A stretch of DNA of 64,000 nt, taken from positions 1 to 64,000 of the forward strand of contig NZ_CP119766.1 of NCBI RefSeq assembly GCF_030378165.1, read 5' to 3'. Shown here one piece after another: positions 1-8,229 of this stretch (its first letter is position 1; the number at the start of each line of letters is the position of its first letter). The translations under genes and the position numbers were made by a program. This DNA comes from Flavobacterium panacagri. Its GTDB lineage: Bacteria > Bacteroidota > Bacteroidia > Flavobacteriales > Flavobacteriaceae. The notes under the pieces were generated by a model. That model was given only the letters and a program-made list of their open reading frames with translations. It was not told where the DNA came from and ran no database searches.

Positions 1-1428
1 ATGACTAAAACTGCTCAATCGGTATGGGAAAACTGTTTGTCCTTTATAAAGGATAATATTCAAGACCAAGCATATAAAACTTGGTTCGAACCAATCAAAT
101 CAGTTGAGCTAACCGACAACGCATTATATATTCAAGTTCCAAGTAAATTTTTCTACGAATGGCTCGAAGAGCATTACGTAAAATTATTGAAAGTTGCGCT
201 TACCAAAGAACTGGGAAAAAACGCAAAGTTACTCTATAAAATTAAAATGGAGAACACTTATGGAAATAAACAGCCGTTTACCGAGCAGCTGCCAAGTTCC
301 AACAGAGTTCCAATGAAACCACAAGAGGTTGACGCTCCATTTAAAAATTTAAATCCTGAATTAAAAAATCCGTTTGTAATTCCTGGAATCAGAAATTTAA
401 AAATTGAGTCTCAGTTAAATCCGAACTACAGTTTTGATAATTTCTTAGAAGGAGATTCAAACCGTTTGGCTCGTTCTGCAGGTATGGCTGTTGCCAATAA
501 ACCTGGAGGAACTTCATTTAATCCGTTATTGATTTTTGGAGGAGTTGGTTTAGGAAAAACGCACTTAGCGCATGCTATAGGCGTAGAAGTAAAAGATAAA
601 TACCCTGAAAAAACGGTTTTATACATTTCTGCTGAGATTTTCACACAACAATATATTGATTCGGTAAAAAAGAATAATCGTAATGATTTCATTCACTTTT
701 ACCAATTAATTGACGTTTTAATTATTGACGACGTTCAGTTCTTATCAGGTAAATCAGGAACTCAGGATGTATTCTTCCATATTTTCAACTATTTACATCA
801 AAACGGAAAACAAGTAATCTTAACTTCAGACAAAGCTCCTGTTGACATGCAGGATATCGAACAAAGATTATTGTCCCGTTTTAAATGGGGATTATCTGCA
901 GAATTACATCAGCCAGATTACGAAACGCGTATTTCGATCTTAAAAAACATCTTATATCGTGATGGTGTAGAAATGCCGGAAGATATTTTAGAATATGTTG
1001 CTCGTAACATTAAAAGTAACGTTAGAGAGCTTGAAGGAGCTATTATTTCGTTAATTGCTCAATCTTCTTTCAACAAAAAAGAAGTTACGATTGAATTAGC
1101 AAAAAGTGTTGTCGAGAAATTTGTTAAAAATGTAAAAAGAGAAATCTCTATCGATTATATCCAAAAAATCGTTTCAGATTATTTCCAATTAGATATCGAG
1201 ACACTTCAATCTAAAACCCGAAAGAGGCACGTGGTACAAGCAAGACAATTAGCGATGTTTTTTGCTAAAAAATTCACTAAGGCTTCTTTAGCTAATATTG
1301 GTTCACAAATTGGAGACCGTGATCACGCCACTGTTCTTCATGCTTGTAAAACAGTCGATAACTTAGTTTCTACAGACAAACAATTTAAAAAGTTTGTGGA
1401 AGACATTAATAAAAAACTAACGCTTTAA
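1..1428 (+). CDS. dnaA: Chromosomal replication initiator protein DnaA
   Basis: DnaA binds DnaA boxes at the origin and, in its ATP form, opens the duplex for helicase loading. The 475-residue protein has the normal family length. Seen: an N-terminal domain I (about 1-85), a variable linker, an AAA+ core with Walker A GGVGLGKT at 180-187 and Walker B IIDD at 241-244, and a C-terminal DNA-binding helix-turn-helix with the DRDHATV signature at 439-445. The start is the first base of the window, so upstream context is not visible. The next gene begins 8 bases after the stop, suggesting co-transcription. I saw no cluster of DnaA boxes inside the window. Confidence 0.98.
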   Translation: MTKTAQSVWENCLSFIKDNIQDQAYKTWFEPIKSVELTDNALYIQVPSKFFYEWLEEHYVKLLKVALTKELGKNAKLLYKIKMENTYGNKQPFTEQLPSSNRVPMKPQEVDAPFKNLNPELKNPFVIPGIRNLKIESQLNPNYSFDNFLEGDSNRLARSAGMAVANKPGGTSFNPLLIFGGVGLGKTHLAHAIGVEVKDKYPEKTVLYISAEIFTQQYIDSVKKNNRNDFIHFYQLIDVLIIDDVQFLSGKSGTQDVFFHIFNYLHQNGKQVILTSDKAPVDMQDIEQRLLSRFKWGLSAELHQPDYETRISILKNILYRDGVEMPEDILEYVARNIKSNVRELEGAIISLIAQSSFNKKEVTIELAKSVVEKFVKNVKREISIDYIQKIVSDYFQLDIETLQSKTRKRHVVQARQLAMFFAKKFTKASLANIGSQIGDRDHATVLHACKTVDNLVSTDKQFKKFVEDINKKLTL

Positions 1429-1436
1429 GACGCATC

Positions 1437-1904
1437 ATGCCTGTAAAAATCTTAATGGTTTGTTTAGGGAATATCTGTAGATCTCCTTTAGCAGAAGGAA
1501 TTTTAGCTTCTAAATTACCTAAAGATAAATTCTTTGTCGATTCGGCAGGAACAGGTTCCTGGCATGTTGGACATTGTCCAGACAAACGCTCTATTGAAGT
1601 TGCAAAAAAATACGGCATCAATATCAGCGAACAAAAAGGAAGACAAATCAAAACCAGTGATTTTGATGAGTTTGATTACATCTATGTAATGGACAATTCC
1701 AATTTTAATGATGTAACTCACCTTGCCAAAAGACCTGAACACAAAAATAAAATTCATTTAATTCTTAATGAATTATTTCCAGACGAAAATGTAGATGTTC
1801 CAGATCCTTATTTTGGTGCTACAAACGGATTTGAAAATGTTTATCAAATGCTTGACGAAGTAACCGATATCATCGCGGATAAACTAATCAAAAAACACGC
1901 TTAA
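1437..1904 (+). CDS. Low molecular weight protein-tyrosine phosphatase
   Basis: Cytoplasmic phosphatase that removes phosphate from phosphotyrosine or small aryl phosphates by a cysteinyl-phosphate intermediate. The catalytic loop C-x5-R is at residues 9-15 (CLGNICR, followed by SP), and the general-acid Asp is in the DPYFG segment near residue 123. The length (155 residues) is standard. It starts 8 bases after dnaA and is probably in the same transcript. In many bacteria this family acts with tyrosine kinases of capsule export (Wzb/Wzc), but no such kinase is nearby, so its substrate cannot be named. Confidence 0.93.
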   Translation: MPVKILMVCLGNICRSPLAEGILASKLPKDKFFVDSAGTGSWHVGHCPDKRSIEVAKKYGINISEQKGRQIKTSDFDEFDYIYVMDNSNFNDVTHLAKRPEHKNKIHLILNELFPDENVDVPDPYFGATNGFENVYQMLDEVTDIIADKLIKKHA

Positions 1905-1965
1905 CTTCAATTCAATTGTTTCTAAAACAGAAATGATTGAATTTTTTAATTTTAATCCAATACAC

Positions 1966-2679
1966 ATGAAACTTCTAGGAAAACTATATTTAATTCCAAC
2001 TACAATGGGCGAAAGCGATCCAATGGACGTTTTACCACAAACTGTAAGAAGAACTATAGAAGTTATTGACCATTATATTGTTGAAAATGATAAAACTGCC
2101 AGAAAATCAATCAAAGCGGTTTATCCTGAAAAAAAACAATCTGAATTGGTGCTTTTTACCCTTAATAAACGTACCGAAACCAGCGAACATTTAGAATTCA
2201 TAAAACCTTTATTAGAAGGAAAAAATATGGGTTTAATGAGTGAAGCTGGCTGTCCGGGCGTTGCAGATCCTGGTGCTGTCATTGTAAAACTGGCGCATGA
2301 AAAAGGAATTCAGGTTGTACCGTTGGTTGGGCCTTCTTCTATCCTATTGGCTATGATGGCTTCCGGAATGAACGGGCAAAGTTTTACTTTTAATGGTTAT
2401 TTACCAATTGATAAAGACGAAAAGAAATCAGCAATTCGTCATTTTGAGAAATTATCTTATGACAAAAATCAATCGCAACTATTCATTGAAACTCCATACA
2501 GAAATAATAAACTGATTGAAGATCTTTTGCAGATTTTAAATCCATCAACACATTTGTGCATTGCTGCTGATATTACTTTACCAACAGAATTTATCAAAAC
2601 AATGAAAATTTCGGATTGGAAGAAGTTAAAAATTGATATTGATAAACGTCCTGCGATTTTTATTATTCATAAAATGTAG
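1966..2679 (+). CDS. SAM-dependent methyltransferase, tetrapyrrole methylase (RsmI-like) family
   Basis: Member of the tetrapyrrole methylase fold shared by RsmI (16S rRNA 2'-O-methylation of C1402) and cobalamin-pathway methylases. Seen: the N-terminal GKLYLIPTTMGE strand-loop, the AGCPGVADPG segment and the VPLVGPSSILLAMMASGMNG stretch typical of the RsmI group. An in-frame ATG at 1933 would add 11 residues, but the ATG at 1966 is preferred because the conserved strand begins there. The second half is shorter and more divergent than E. coli RsmI, so rRNA methylation is likely but not certain. Confidence 0.8.
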   Translation: MKLLGKLYLIPTTMGESDPMDVLPQTVRRTIEVIDHYIVENDKTARKSIKAVYPEKKQSELVLFTLNKRTETSEHLEFIKPLLEGKNMGLMSEAGCPGVADPGAVIVKLAHEKGIQVVPLVGPSSILLAMMASGMNGQSFTFNGYLPIDKDEKKSAIRHFEKLSYDKNQSQLFIETPYRNNKLIEDLLQILNPSTHLCIAADITLPTEFIKTMKISDWKKLKIDIDKRPAIFIIHKM

Positions 2680-2699
2680 ACTAAACTTAAAACCACCTT

Positions 2700-3137
2700 A
2701 TGAAAAAGCTTTTAATTTTAGTTTTGATTAGTTTTACACAAAGTGTATTTTCTCAAAGAGAAATCAGAAGAGCTCCCGAACCTCAGAAAGATCTAAATGG
2801 AAATATTATTCCTCCTAACGAAATCGACATTTATAATCCTGTCGGGATTGACGTAAAGCCTGAATTCCCTGGAGGGACACAAAAATTTCATCAATTTATA
2901 GATGAAAACTATAAAAAACCAAACAAGAAACCAACTCCTCAAGGAAAAGTATTTGCCACTTTTATTATTGAAATAAATGGTTCATTAAGTGATATAAAAA
3001 TCCTCCGAGATATTGGATATGGCACTGGGGAGGAATTAGTTAGAGTTCTAAAATTATCTCCTAAATGGAAACCTGGAAAACTAAACCATAAAGAAGTCAG
3101 AACTTTGTATTCATTAGTATTTCCTGTGCAACAATAA
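2700..3137 (+). CDS. Secreted protein with TonB C-terminal-like domain
   Basis: 145 residues. An N-terminal signal peptide (hydrophobic stretch 3-17 ending SVFSQ) targets it to the periplasm. The rest resembles a TonB C-terminal domain: a PEFPGG motif near 53-60, a GKVFATFIIEINGSLSDIKI strand pair and the closing KWKPGKLNHKEVRT segment. Such stand-alone TonB_C proteins are common in Bacteroidota. It has no transmembrane anchor or proline-rich spanner, so it is not a full TonB energy transducer. It lies 20 bases after the methyltransferase and may share its transcript. Partner unknown. Confidence 0.75.
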   Translation: MKKLLILVLISFTQSVFSQREIRRAPEPQKDLNGNIIPPNEIDIYNPVGIDVKPEFPGGTQKFHQFIDENYKKPNKKPTPQGKVFATFIIEINGSLSDIKILRDIGYGTGEELVRVLKLSPKWKPGKLNHKEVRTLYSLVFPVQQ

Positions 3138-3172
3138 GATTACAATTTAGCTTCCTCACTTATCCAATAACT

Positions 3173-4300
3173 ATGAGTAAACTCCCTAACGTAACCACAA
3201 GCATTTTCACGGTAATGTCAAAAATGGCAGCCGAATACAATGCCATAAATCTTTCGCAGGGATTTCCAAACTTTCCTGTAGACGAGAGATTAACCGATAT
3301 TGTAGCGAGATTAGCAAAAGAAAACGTTCACCAATATACACCAATGGCAGGTTATCCTCCATTGATGAACAAAATTGCAAAACTAACTCAGGAATCTTAT
3401 AACAAAATCATCAATCCTGACTTAGAACTTTTGATAACAGCGGGTGCGACACAGGGAATTTTCACTACGATTCTGGCTTTAGTAAAAGAAAATGATGAAG
3501 TAATTATTCTAGATCCAAGTTATGATTCTTACGAATCTCCTGTTTTATTATGCAAAGCAAAACCTGTTCGGGTTGCCCTAAACGATGATTATACGCCAAA
3601 TTGGGAAAGAATTGAAAAAGCTTGTTCTGAAAAGAGTAAGATGATCATCATCAATAATCCGCATAATCCGACGGGAAAAATTTTAACGGAAGCCGATTTT
3701 CTCGAATTAGAAAAAATCCTTTCCAAATATCCAGAAATCATTATTTTATCTGATGAAGTATATGAATACATCACTTTTGAAGAAAAACACATTTCTGCAC
3801 ACACCAAAAGTTTTCTTTTAGACCGCTGTGTAACGGTTTCCTCTTTTGGAAAATCATTTCATATCACAGGCTGGAAAATTGGTTACACGATTGCACCTGA
3901 ATATTTAATGAAAGAAATCAAAAAAGTACATCAATTTTTAGTTTTCAGCGTCAATAGCATTTCGCAGTTTGCTATCAACGAATATTTAGATGTTGTTGAC
4001 GTAAATTTGTTAGGGAAATTCTATCAGGAAAAAAGAGATTATTTCCAGAAACTGCTTCAAAACAGCCGATTCGAATTAAAACCCTGCGAAGGAACTTATT
4101 TTCAAGTCGCTTCTTATGCTGCCATTTCTGAGCAAGATGATGTTACTTTCTGCAAAAATTTAATAATTAATCATGGCGTTGCAGCAATCCCTATTTCAAC
4201 TTTCTATTCGGATCATAAAGACCAAAAATTAATACGTTTTTGTTTTGCTAAAGATGACTTCACATTAGAGTCCGCAGCAAAAAAAATATGTGATATATAA
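3173..4300 (+). CDS. PLP-dependent aminotransferase, methionine aminotransferase type
   Basis: Fold-type I aminotransferase of 375 residues, closest in motif pattern to E. coli YbdL (methionine aminotransferase) and the KAT/GTK family. Seen: NLSQGFPNFP at 26-35 for substrate binding, NNPHNPTGK at 161-169, the PLP-pyridine Asp in SDEVYEYI (D194) and the Schiff-base lysine in SSFGKSFHITGWK (K227). It would transfer the amino group of methionine or aromatic amino acids to a 2-oxo acid, possibly in methionine salvage. Neighbours do not fix the pathway. Confidence 0.88.
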   Translation: MSKLPNVTTSIFTVMSKMAAEYNAINLSQGFPNFPVDERLTDIVARLAKENVHQYTPMAGYPPLMNKIAKLTQESYNKIINPDLELLITAGATQGIFTTILALVKENDEVIILDPSYDSYESPVLLCKAKPVRVALNDDYTPNWERIEKACSEKSKMIIINNPHNPTGKILTEADFLELEKILSKYPEIIILSDEVYEYITFEEKHISAHTKSFLLDRCVTVSSFGKSFHITGWKIGYTIAPEYLMKEIKKVHQFLVFSVNSISQFAINEYLDVVDVNLLGKFYQEKRDYFQKLLQNSRFELKPCEGTYFQVASYAAISEQDDVTFCKNLIINHGVAAIPISTFYSDHKDQKLIRFCFAKDDFTLESAAKKICDI

Positions 4301-4376
4301 AATTTATTGAAATTTTATAACATTATTATGCGTGCATCCTATTTTATTTAATTAATATTGCAAAAAAAGAAAAAGT

Positions 4377-5258
4377 ATGAGCTATACAGATAAAATGTTG
4401 CGTGATGATGCTTTAAAAGGCAAAGTCATTGTCGTTACAGGCGGCGGAAGCGGTTTAGGCAAAGCTATGACCAAATATTTTCTCGAATTAGGAGCTCAAG
4501 TAGCGATAACTTCTAGAGATTTAGAGAAGTTAAAAACTACAGCTGCCGAACTGGAAAGCCAGACTGGAGGTAAATGTTTGCCTCTGCAATGTGATGTTCG
4601 TCATTACGAAGAAGTAGAAAACATGCTTCAGGAAACTTTAAAAGTTTTCGGTAAAGTTGATGTTCTTTTAAATAATGCGGCAGGAAATTTTATTTCCCCA
4701 ACAGAAAGATTATCTGCAAATGCATTTGATACTGTGATAGATATCGTACTAAAAGGTTCTAAAAACTGTACACTAGCTTTTGGAAAACATTGGATCGACA
4801 CCAAACAAACTTCGGCAACGATTTTAAATATTGTAACCACTTACGCTTGGACAGGATCTGCTTACGTAGTTCCTAGTGCCACTGCCAAAGCAGGAGTTTT
4901 AGCCATGACAAGAAGTCTTGCTGTAGAATGGGCAAAATACGGAATTCGTTCCAATGCCATTGCCCCTGGCCCATTCCCTACAAAAGGAGCTTGGGACAGA
5001 TTATTGCCAGGAGATCTTGCTGAAAAATTTGATATGGCTAAAAAAGTACCATTAAAAAGAGTTGGAGATCATCAGGAATTAGCCAATTTGGCCGCTTACC
5101 TGGTTTCAGATTTTTCGTCTTACATCAACGGAGACGTAATTACAATTGATGGAGGAGAATGGCTGAAAGGCGCAGGACAATTCAATTTATTAGAAGCAAT
5201 TCCAGAAGAACTTTGGGATCAGCTGGAAATGATGATAAAAGCAAAAAAGAATAAATAA
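4377..5258 (+). CDS. SDR family oxidoreductase, 2,4-dienoyl-CoA reductase-like
   Basis: Short-chain dehydrogenase/reductase of 293 residues with the NAD(P) loop TGGGSGLGK at 21-29 and the NNAAGNFI structural motif. The usual S-x12-Y-x3-K active site is not canonical: the segment TTYAWTGSAYVVPSATAKAG keeps the Lys but has Ser, not Tyr, four residues before it, as in the 2,4-dienoyl-CoA reductase branch. This fits an enoyl-CoA reductase acting on unsaturated fatty acyl-CoA, but the substrate is inferred only. A clear terminator follows. Confidence 0.85.
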   Translation: MSYTDKMLRDDALKGKVIVVTGGGSGLGKAMTKYFLELGAQVAITSRDLEKLKTTAAELESQTGGKCLPLQCDVRHYEEVENMLQETLKVFGKVDVLLNNAAGNFISPTERLSANAFDTVIDIVLKGSKNCTLAFGKHWIDTKQTSATILNIVTTYAWTGSAYVVPSATAKAGVLAMTRSLAVEWAKYGIRSNAIAPGPFPTKGAWDRLLPGDLAEKFDMAKKVPLKRVGDHQELANLAAYLVSDFSSYINGDVITIDGGEWLKGAGQFNLLEAIPEELWDQLEMMIKAKKNK

Positions 5259-5312
5259 TTACAAGTGCTTACTAAATTCAGAATATTTTTTTAAAACTAT
5301 ACTGATTGCACG

Positions 5313-5345
5313 AAATCCCGAAGGTTTACTTTCGGGATTTTTTTA
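5313..5345 (+). terminator. Rho-independent terminator after the SDR gene
   Basis: Perfect 10-bp stem AAATCCCGAA / TTCGGGATTT with an 8-base loop, followed by a run of Ts. Confidence 0.9.
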
Positions 5346-5477
5346 TGCTTTTTAACCATATAAGTGATATAAGTTCAATGAAGTAAAAAAATGTTTAAAA
5401 ATCTGATTGCTTAAATTTACTTCCATTACTTATATGGTTTAAAACAAACAATATGTTTAGCAATTCAGTTAAATTAT

Positions 5478-5485
5478 TATTTTTG
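5478..5485 (+). promoter_or_regulatory. Probable -7 promoter box for udk
   Basis: TATTTTTG matches the Bacteroidota -7 consensus TAnnTTTG, 27 bases before the udk ATG. No clear TTG lies at the usual distance upstream, so support is partial. Confidence 0.55.
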
Positions 5486-5512
5486 CGTAACAAATAATCA
5501 AACAAATATTTT

Positions 5513-6121
5513 ATGCTCATTATTGGAATTGCAGGAGGAACTGGAAGTGGAAAAACGACAGTAGTACACCAAATCATGAATGAATTACCACATACAGAAG
5601 TTGGCGTAATTTCTCAAGATTCTTACTATAAAGAAACAACTAACTTGTCTTTTGACGAAAGAGCATTAATTAATTTTGACCATCCACGTGCGATCGATTT
5701 TGATTTGTTGGTAAATCATCTTAAAGCTTTAAAGGCAGGAGAAACAATTGACCAACCTGTTTATTCTTTTGTACAACATAACAGAACAGATGATACGGTT
5801 TCAACTCATCCAAGAAAAGTAATGATTGTCGAAGGAATTTTAATTCTAACGAATCCAGAATTACGCGATATGTTCGATATTAAAATTTTCGTTCACGCCG
5901 ATTCTGACGAAAGATTAATTCGTCGTTTAAAAAGAGATATTTCAGAACGCGGAAGAGATATCGATGAAGTTTTAAACCGTTACCAAACTACCTTAAAACC
6001 TATGCACGAGCAATTTATTGAACCATCTAAGGCTTTTGCAGACATCATTATCCCGAATGACAAATACAATACAGTAGCAATTGATGTAGTTCGCGCTGTA
6101 ATTAATCAGCGAATTTCATAA
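5513..6121 (+). CDS. udk: Uridine kinase
   Basis: Phosphorylates uridine and cytidine to UMP and CMP with ATP or GTP in pyrimidine salvage; cytoplasmic. 202 residues, normal for the family. The P-loop GGTGSGKT is at residues 8-15 close to the N-terminus, which supports the chosen start. Further family signatures are SQDSYYK, the NFDHPRAIDFD nucleoside-binding segment and the RRLKRDISERGRD lid. It has its own upstream promoter box and is followed by a palindromic repeat rather than a standard terminator. Confidence 0.95.
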   Translation: MLIIGIAGGTGSGKTTVVHQIMNELPHTEVGVISQDSYYKETTNLSFDERALINFDHPRAIDFDLLVNHLKALKAGETIDQPVYSFVQHNRTDDTVSTHPRKVMIVEGILILTNPELRDMFDIKIFVHADSDERLIRRLKRDISERGRDIDEVLNRYQTTLKPMHEQFIEPSKAFADIIIPNDKYNTVAIDVVRAVINQRIS

Positions 6122-6152
6122 TTTTTATCGTAAATTTAAACCATAATAATTA

Positions 6153-6238
6153 GGAGCTGTTTCCCGCTATTCGTTTCAATCTTTTGTGTCTCGTTAAAGA
6201 AACGAGACACAAAAGGATTTTCACTACTATCGGGGCTA
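6153..6238 (+). repeat. Dispersed palindromic repeat, family A, copy 1
   Basis: An 86-bp element beginning GGAGCT and ending CGGGGCTA. Its centre is a perfect 15-bp hairpin (6181-6195 pairing with 6201-6215, 5-base loop) built on CTTTTGTG/CACAAAAG. The flanks match, in opposite orientation, the element at 26307-26385. It sits between udk and the FtsB-like gene and may end udk transcription. Confidence 0.8.
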
Positions 6239-6278
6239 GAAAAGACCAATCATATTCAAAAGAAATATTCGTTTAAAG

Positions 6279-6611
6279 ATGAAATTTAAAAATCCATACA
6301 AAGACAAAAAATGGTTCAAATACCTAGGCAACAAATACGTTTGGGTTTTGCTCTTTTTTGTCGTTTGGATGTTATTTTTAGACAATTACTCCTATTTTGA
6401 TCATCGTTTCTTAGATGAACAAATACATGAACTTGAGGATAATAAAAAATATTATCAAGAAGAAATCAAAAAAGATCAGGAACAGATCAAACAATTAAAA
6501 AATCCTGAACAAATTGAGAAATACGCCCGTGAAAAGTATTTCATGAAAAAAGACAGCGAAGATATTTATATCATTCAATTTGAAGGAGACACAATTCAAG
6601 AAAAAGAATAA
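6279..6611 (+). CDS. Septum formation initiator family protein (FtsB/DivIC-like)
   Basis: 110-residue bitopic membrane protein of the divisome. Seen: a short basic cytoplasmic tail, one transmembrane segment (about 17-34, WVLLFFVVWMLFL) and a periplasmic coiled coil rich in Glu, Lys and Gln (about 45-75), followed by the family's PEQIEKYAREKYFMKK segment. FtsB/DivIC bridges FtsL and FtsQ/DivIB at the septum. The next gene starts 14 bases downstream, but a functional link to methylmalonyl-CoA mutase is not implied. Confidence 0.87.
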   Translation: MKFKNPYKDKKWFKYLGNKYVWVLLFFVVWMLFLDNYSYFDHRFLDEQIHELEDNKKYYQEEIKKDQEQIKQLKNPEQIEKYAREKYFMKKDSEDIYIIQFEGDTIQEKE

Positions 6612-6625
6612 TCAAAAAAACTACA

Positions 6626-7990
6626 ATGGCCACTAACCTATTCGACGATTTTAATCCGATTTCATCCAAACAATGGAAACAAAAAATTCAGTTTGAATTA
6701 GATGGAGCCGATTACAACCAAACTGTTATTTGGAATTCTCCAGAAGACATTCAGGTAAAACCATTTTATCACAGCGACGAATTTTCGAAGGTTGCCACTG
6801 TCAACACAAAAGCTTCTGATTTTAAAATCTGCCAGAATATCTTTGTTTTTGATGTTGACAAATCTATAGAAAGAGCTTTAAACACTTTAGAAAGAGGCGC
6901 AGAAAGTATTCGTTTTACCATTCAAAATGATAAAATTGATGTGCAAAAACTATTGGAAAATCTTCCTTTGGAAGATAAAACTGTTTACTTTCATTTAAGC
7001 TTTATTTCAATCGATTTCGTAAAATTATTAGATACCATTTCGATTCAGAAAAAGGCTGTTTTTTACTGCAATTTTGATCCAATCGGACAATTGGCTCGTG
7101 AAGGAAATTGGTTTATAACTTCGGAAAAAAATAATTTTGAAACTTTAGATTTACTTTTTAAAAATACAACTAACTTAAATCTCTTAAGTGTTGATTTAGG
7201 TTTATGTCAAAATTCTGGTGCCAATATTACGCAACAAATAGCTTACAGTCTAGCGCATGCTAACGAATATTTAAATCGTTATTCAGATTTTACAAAACCA
7301 ATTGTTTTTCAGATTTCAGTTGGAACGAATTATTTCTTTGAAATTGCTAAACTTCGTGCGCTTAGAATGCTTTTTGATTTAATTGCCGGAGAATACAATT
7401 CTAAAATAAAATGTCATTTTTTGGTTACGCCAACAAAACGCAATAAAACAATTTACGATTACAATGTGAATATGCTTCGTACTACAACCGAATGTATGTC
7501 GGCAATTTTAGGAGGTGCTGATGCTATTGCTAATTTACCTTACGATGCTTTATATCATAAAGACAACGAATTTGGAGATCGAATTGCTAGAAATCAGCTT
7601 TTGATTTTAAAACATGAAAGTTATTTTGACAAAGTAAATAATCCAGCTGATGGAAGTTATTATATCGAAAGTTTAACAATGCAGCTGGCTGAAAAAAGCT
7701 TGAGTTTATTTAAGGAAATTGAATCCAATGGAGGTTTCTTAAAACTTTTAAACGACGGCACAATCAAAAAGAAAATTCAAGAAAGCGCCAATAAAGAGCA
7801 GGAACTATTCGATTCTAAAAAGGAAATTCTTTTGGGCACAAATAAATATCCAAACAAAGAAGACCGAATGAAACATGATTTGGAATTGTTTCCTTTTGTA
7901 AAAATAAAACCGAGAAAAACATTAATTACACCAATTATTGAGAAAAGATTGGCAGAGAAAATGGAGCAGGAAAGATTAGAATTCGAATAG
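6626..7990 (+). CDS. mutA: Methylmalonyl-CoA mutase small (beta) subunit
   Basis: Non-catalytic partner of the adenosylcobalamin-dependent mutase that interconverts succinyl-CoA and (R)-methylmalonyl-CoA. Its 454 residues align with the TIM-barrel part of the large subunit (N-terminal KQWKQKIQFELDGADYNQTV; TRTECMSAILGGAD-type segment near 290; DPADGSYYIESLT-like ending). It is much shorter than the classic ~640-residue small subunits: the C-terminal B12-binding-like domain is absent. This short form appears usual for the group, from memory of related genomes. It is the first mutase gene of the cluster. Confidence 0.92.
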   Translation: MATNLFDDFNPISSKQWKQKIQFELDGADYNQTVIWNSPEDIQVKPFYHSDEFSKVATVNTKASDFKICQNIFVFDVDKSIERALNTLERGAESIRFTIQNDKIDVQKLLENLPLEDKTVYFHLSFISIDFVKLLDTISIQKKAVFYCNFDPIGQLAREGNWFITSEKNNFETLDLLFKNTTNLNLLSVDLGLCQNSGANITQQIAYSLAHANEYLNRYSDFTKPIVFQISVGTNYFFEIAKLRALRMLFDLIAGEYNSKIKCHFLVTPTKRNKTIYDYNVNMLRTTTECMSAILGGADAIANLPYDALYHKDNEFGDRIARNQLLILKHESYFDKVNNPADGSYYIESLTMQLAEKSLSLFKEIESNGGFLKLLNDGTIKKKIQESANKEQELFDSKKEILLGTNKYPNKEDRMKHDLELFPFVKIKPRKTLITPIIEKRLAEKMEQERLEFE

Positions 7991-8028
7991 AATCAAAATC
8001 AAGTCATTGAATATAAATTTAGCGCATT

Positions 8029-8217
8029 ATGAAAAGACTTAAAAAAATCATATCAGTTGAAAACGATTCAATAACTAAAACTGAATACAAAATTCCTAAA
8101 TGGCAAATTGCTGAAGTTAGGAAACGAACAGAAGATTATTTAAAAAACCCAAATAATGTCTCTAGCATCGATGAATTTTTAGAAGAAATCGAAAGAGATT
8201 TAAACGTATTTAAATAA
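8029..8217 (+). CDS. Small protein resembling addiction-module (antitoxin-like) components
   Basis: 62 residues, no signal peptide or membrane segment. The pattern IPKWQ ... RTEDYLKNPNNVSSIDEFLEEIE resembles small Bacteroidota proteins annotated as 'addiction module component', which have a WQ motif and an acidic C-terminus. No toxin gene (RelE/ParE type) is adjacent; it is inserted between the two mutase subunit genes. It is in the same reading frame as the large subunit, separated by its TAA and four codons. Function is not assigned; the antitoxin resemblance is weak. Confidence 0.6.
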   Translation: MKRLKKIISVENDSITKTEYKIPKWQIAEVRKRTEDYLKNPNNVSSIDEFLEEIERDLNVFK

Positions 8218-8229
8218 CAATATTTACAA

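Noticed and set aside
2700..3137. Full-length TonB
   Set aside because: It lacks the membrane anchor and proline-rich spacer; only the C-terminal-type domain with a signal peptide is present.
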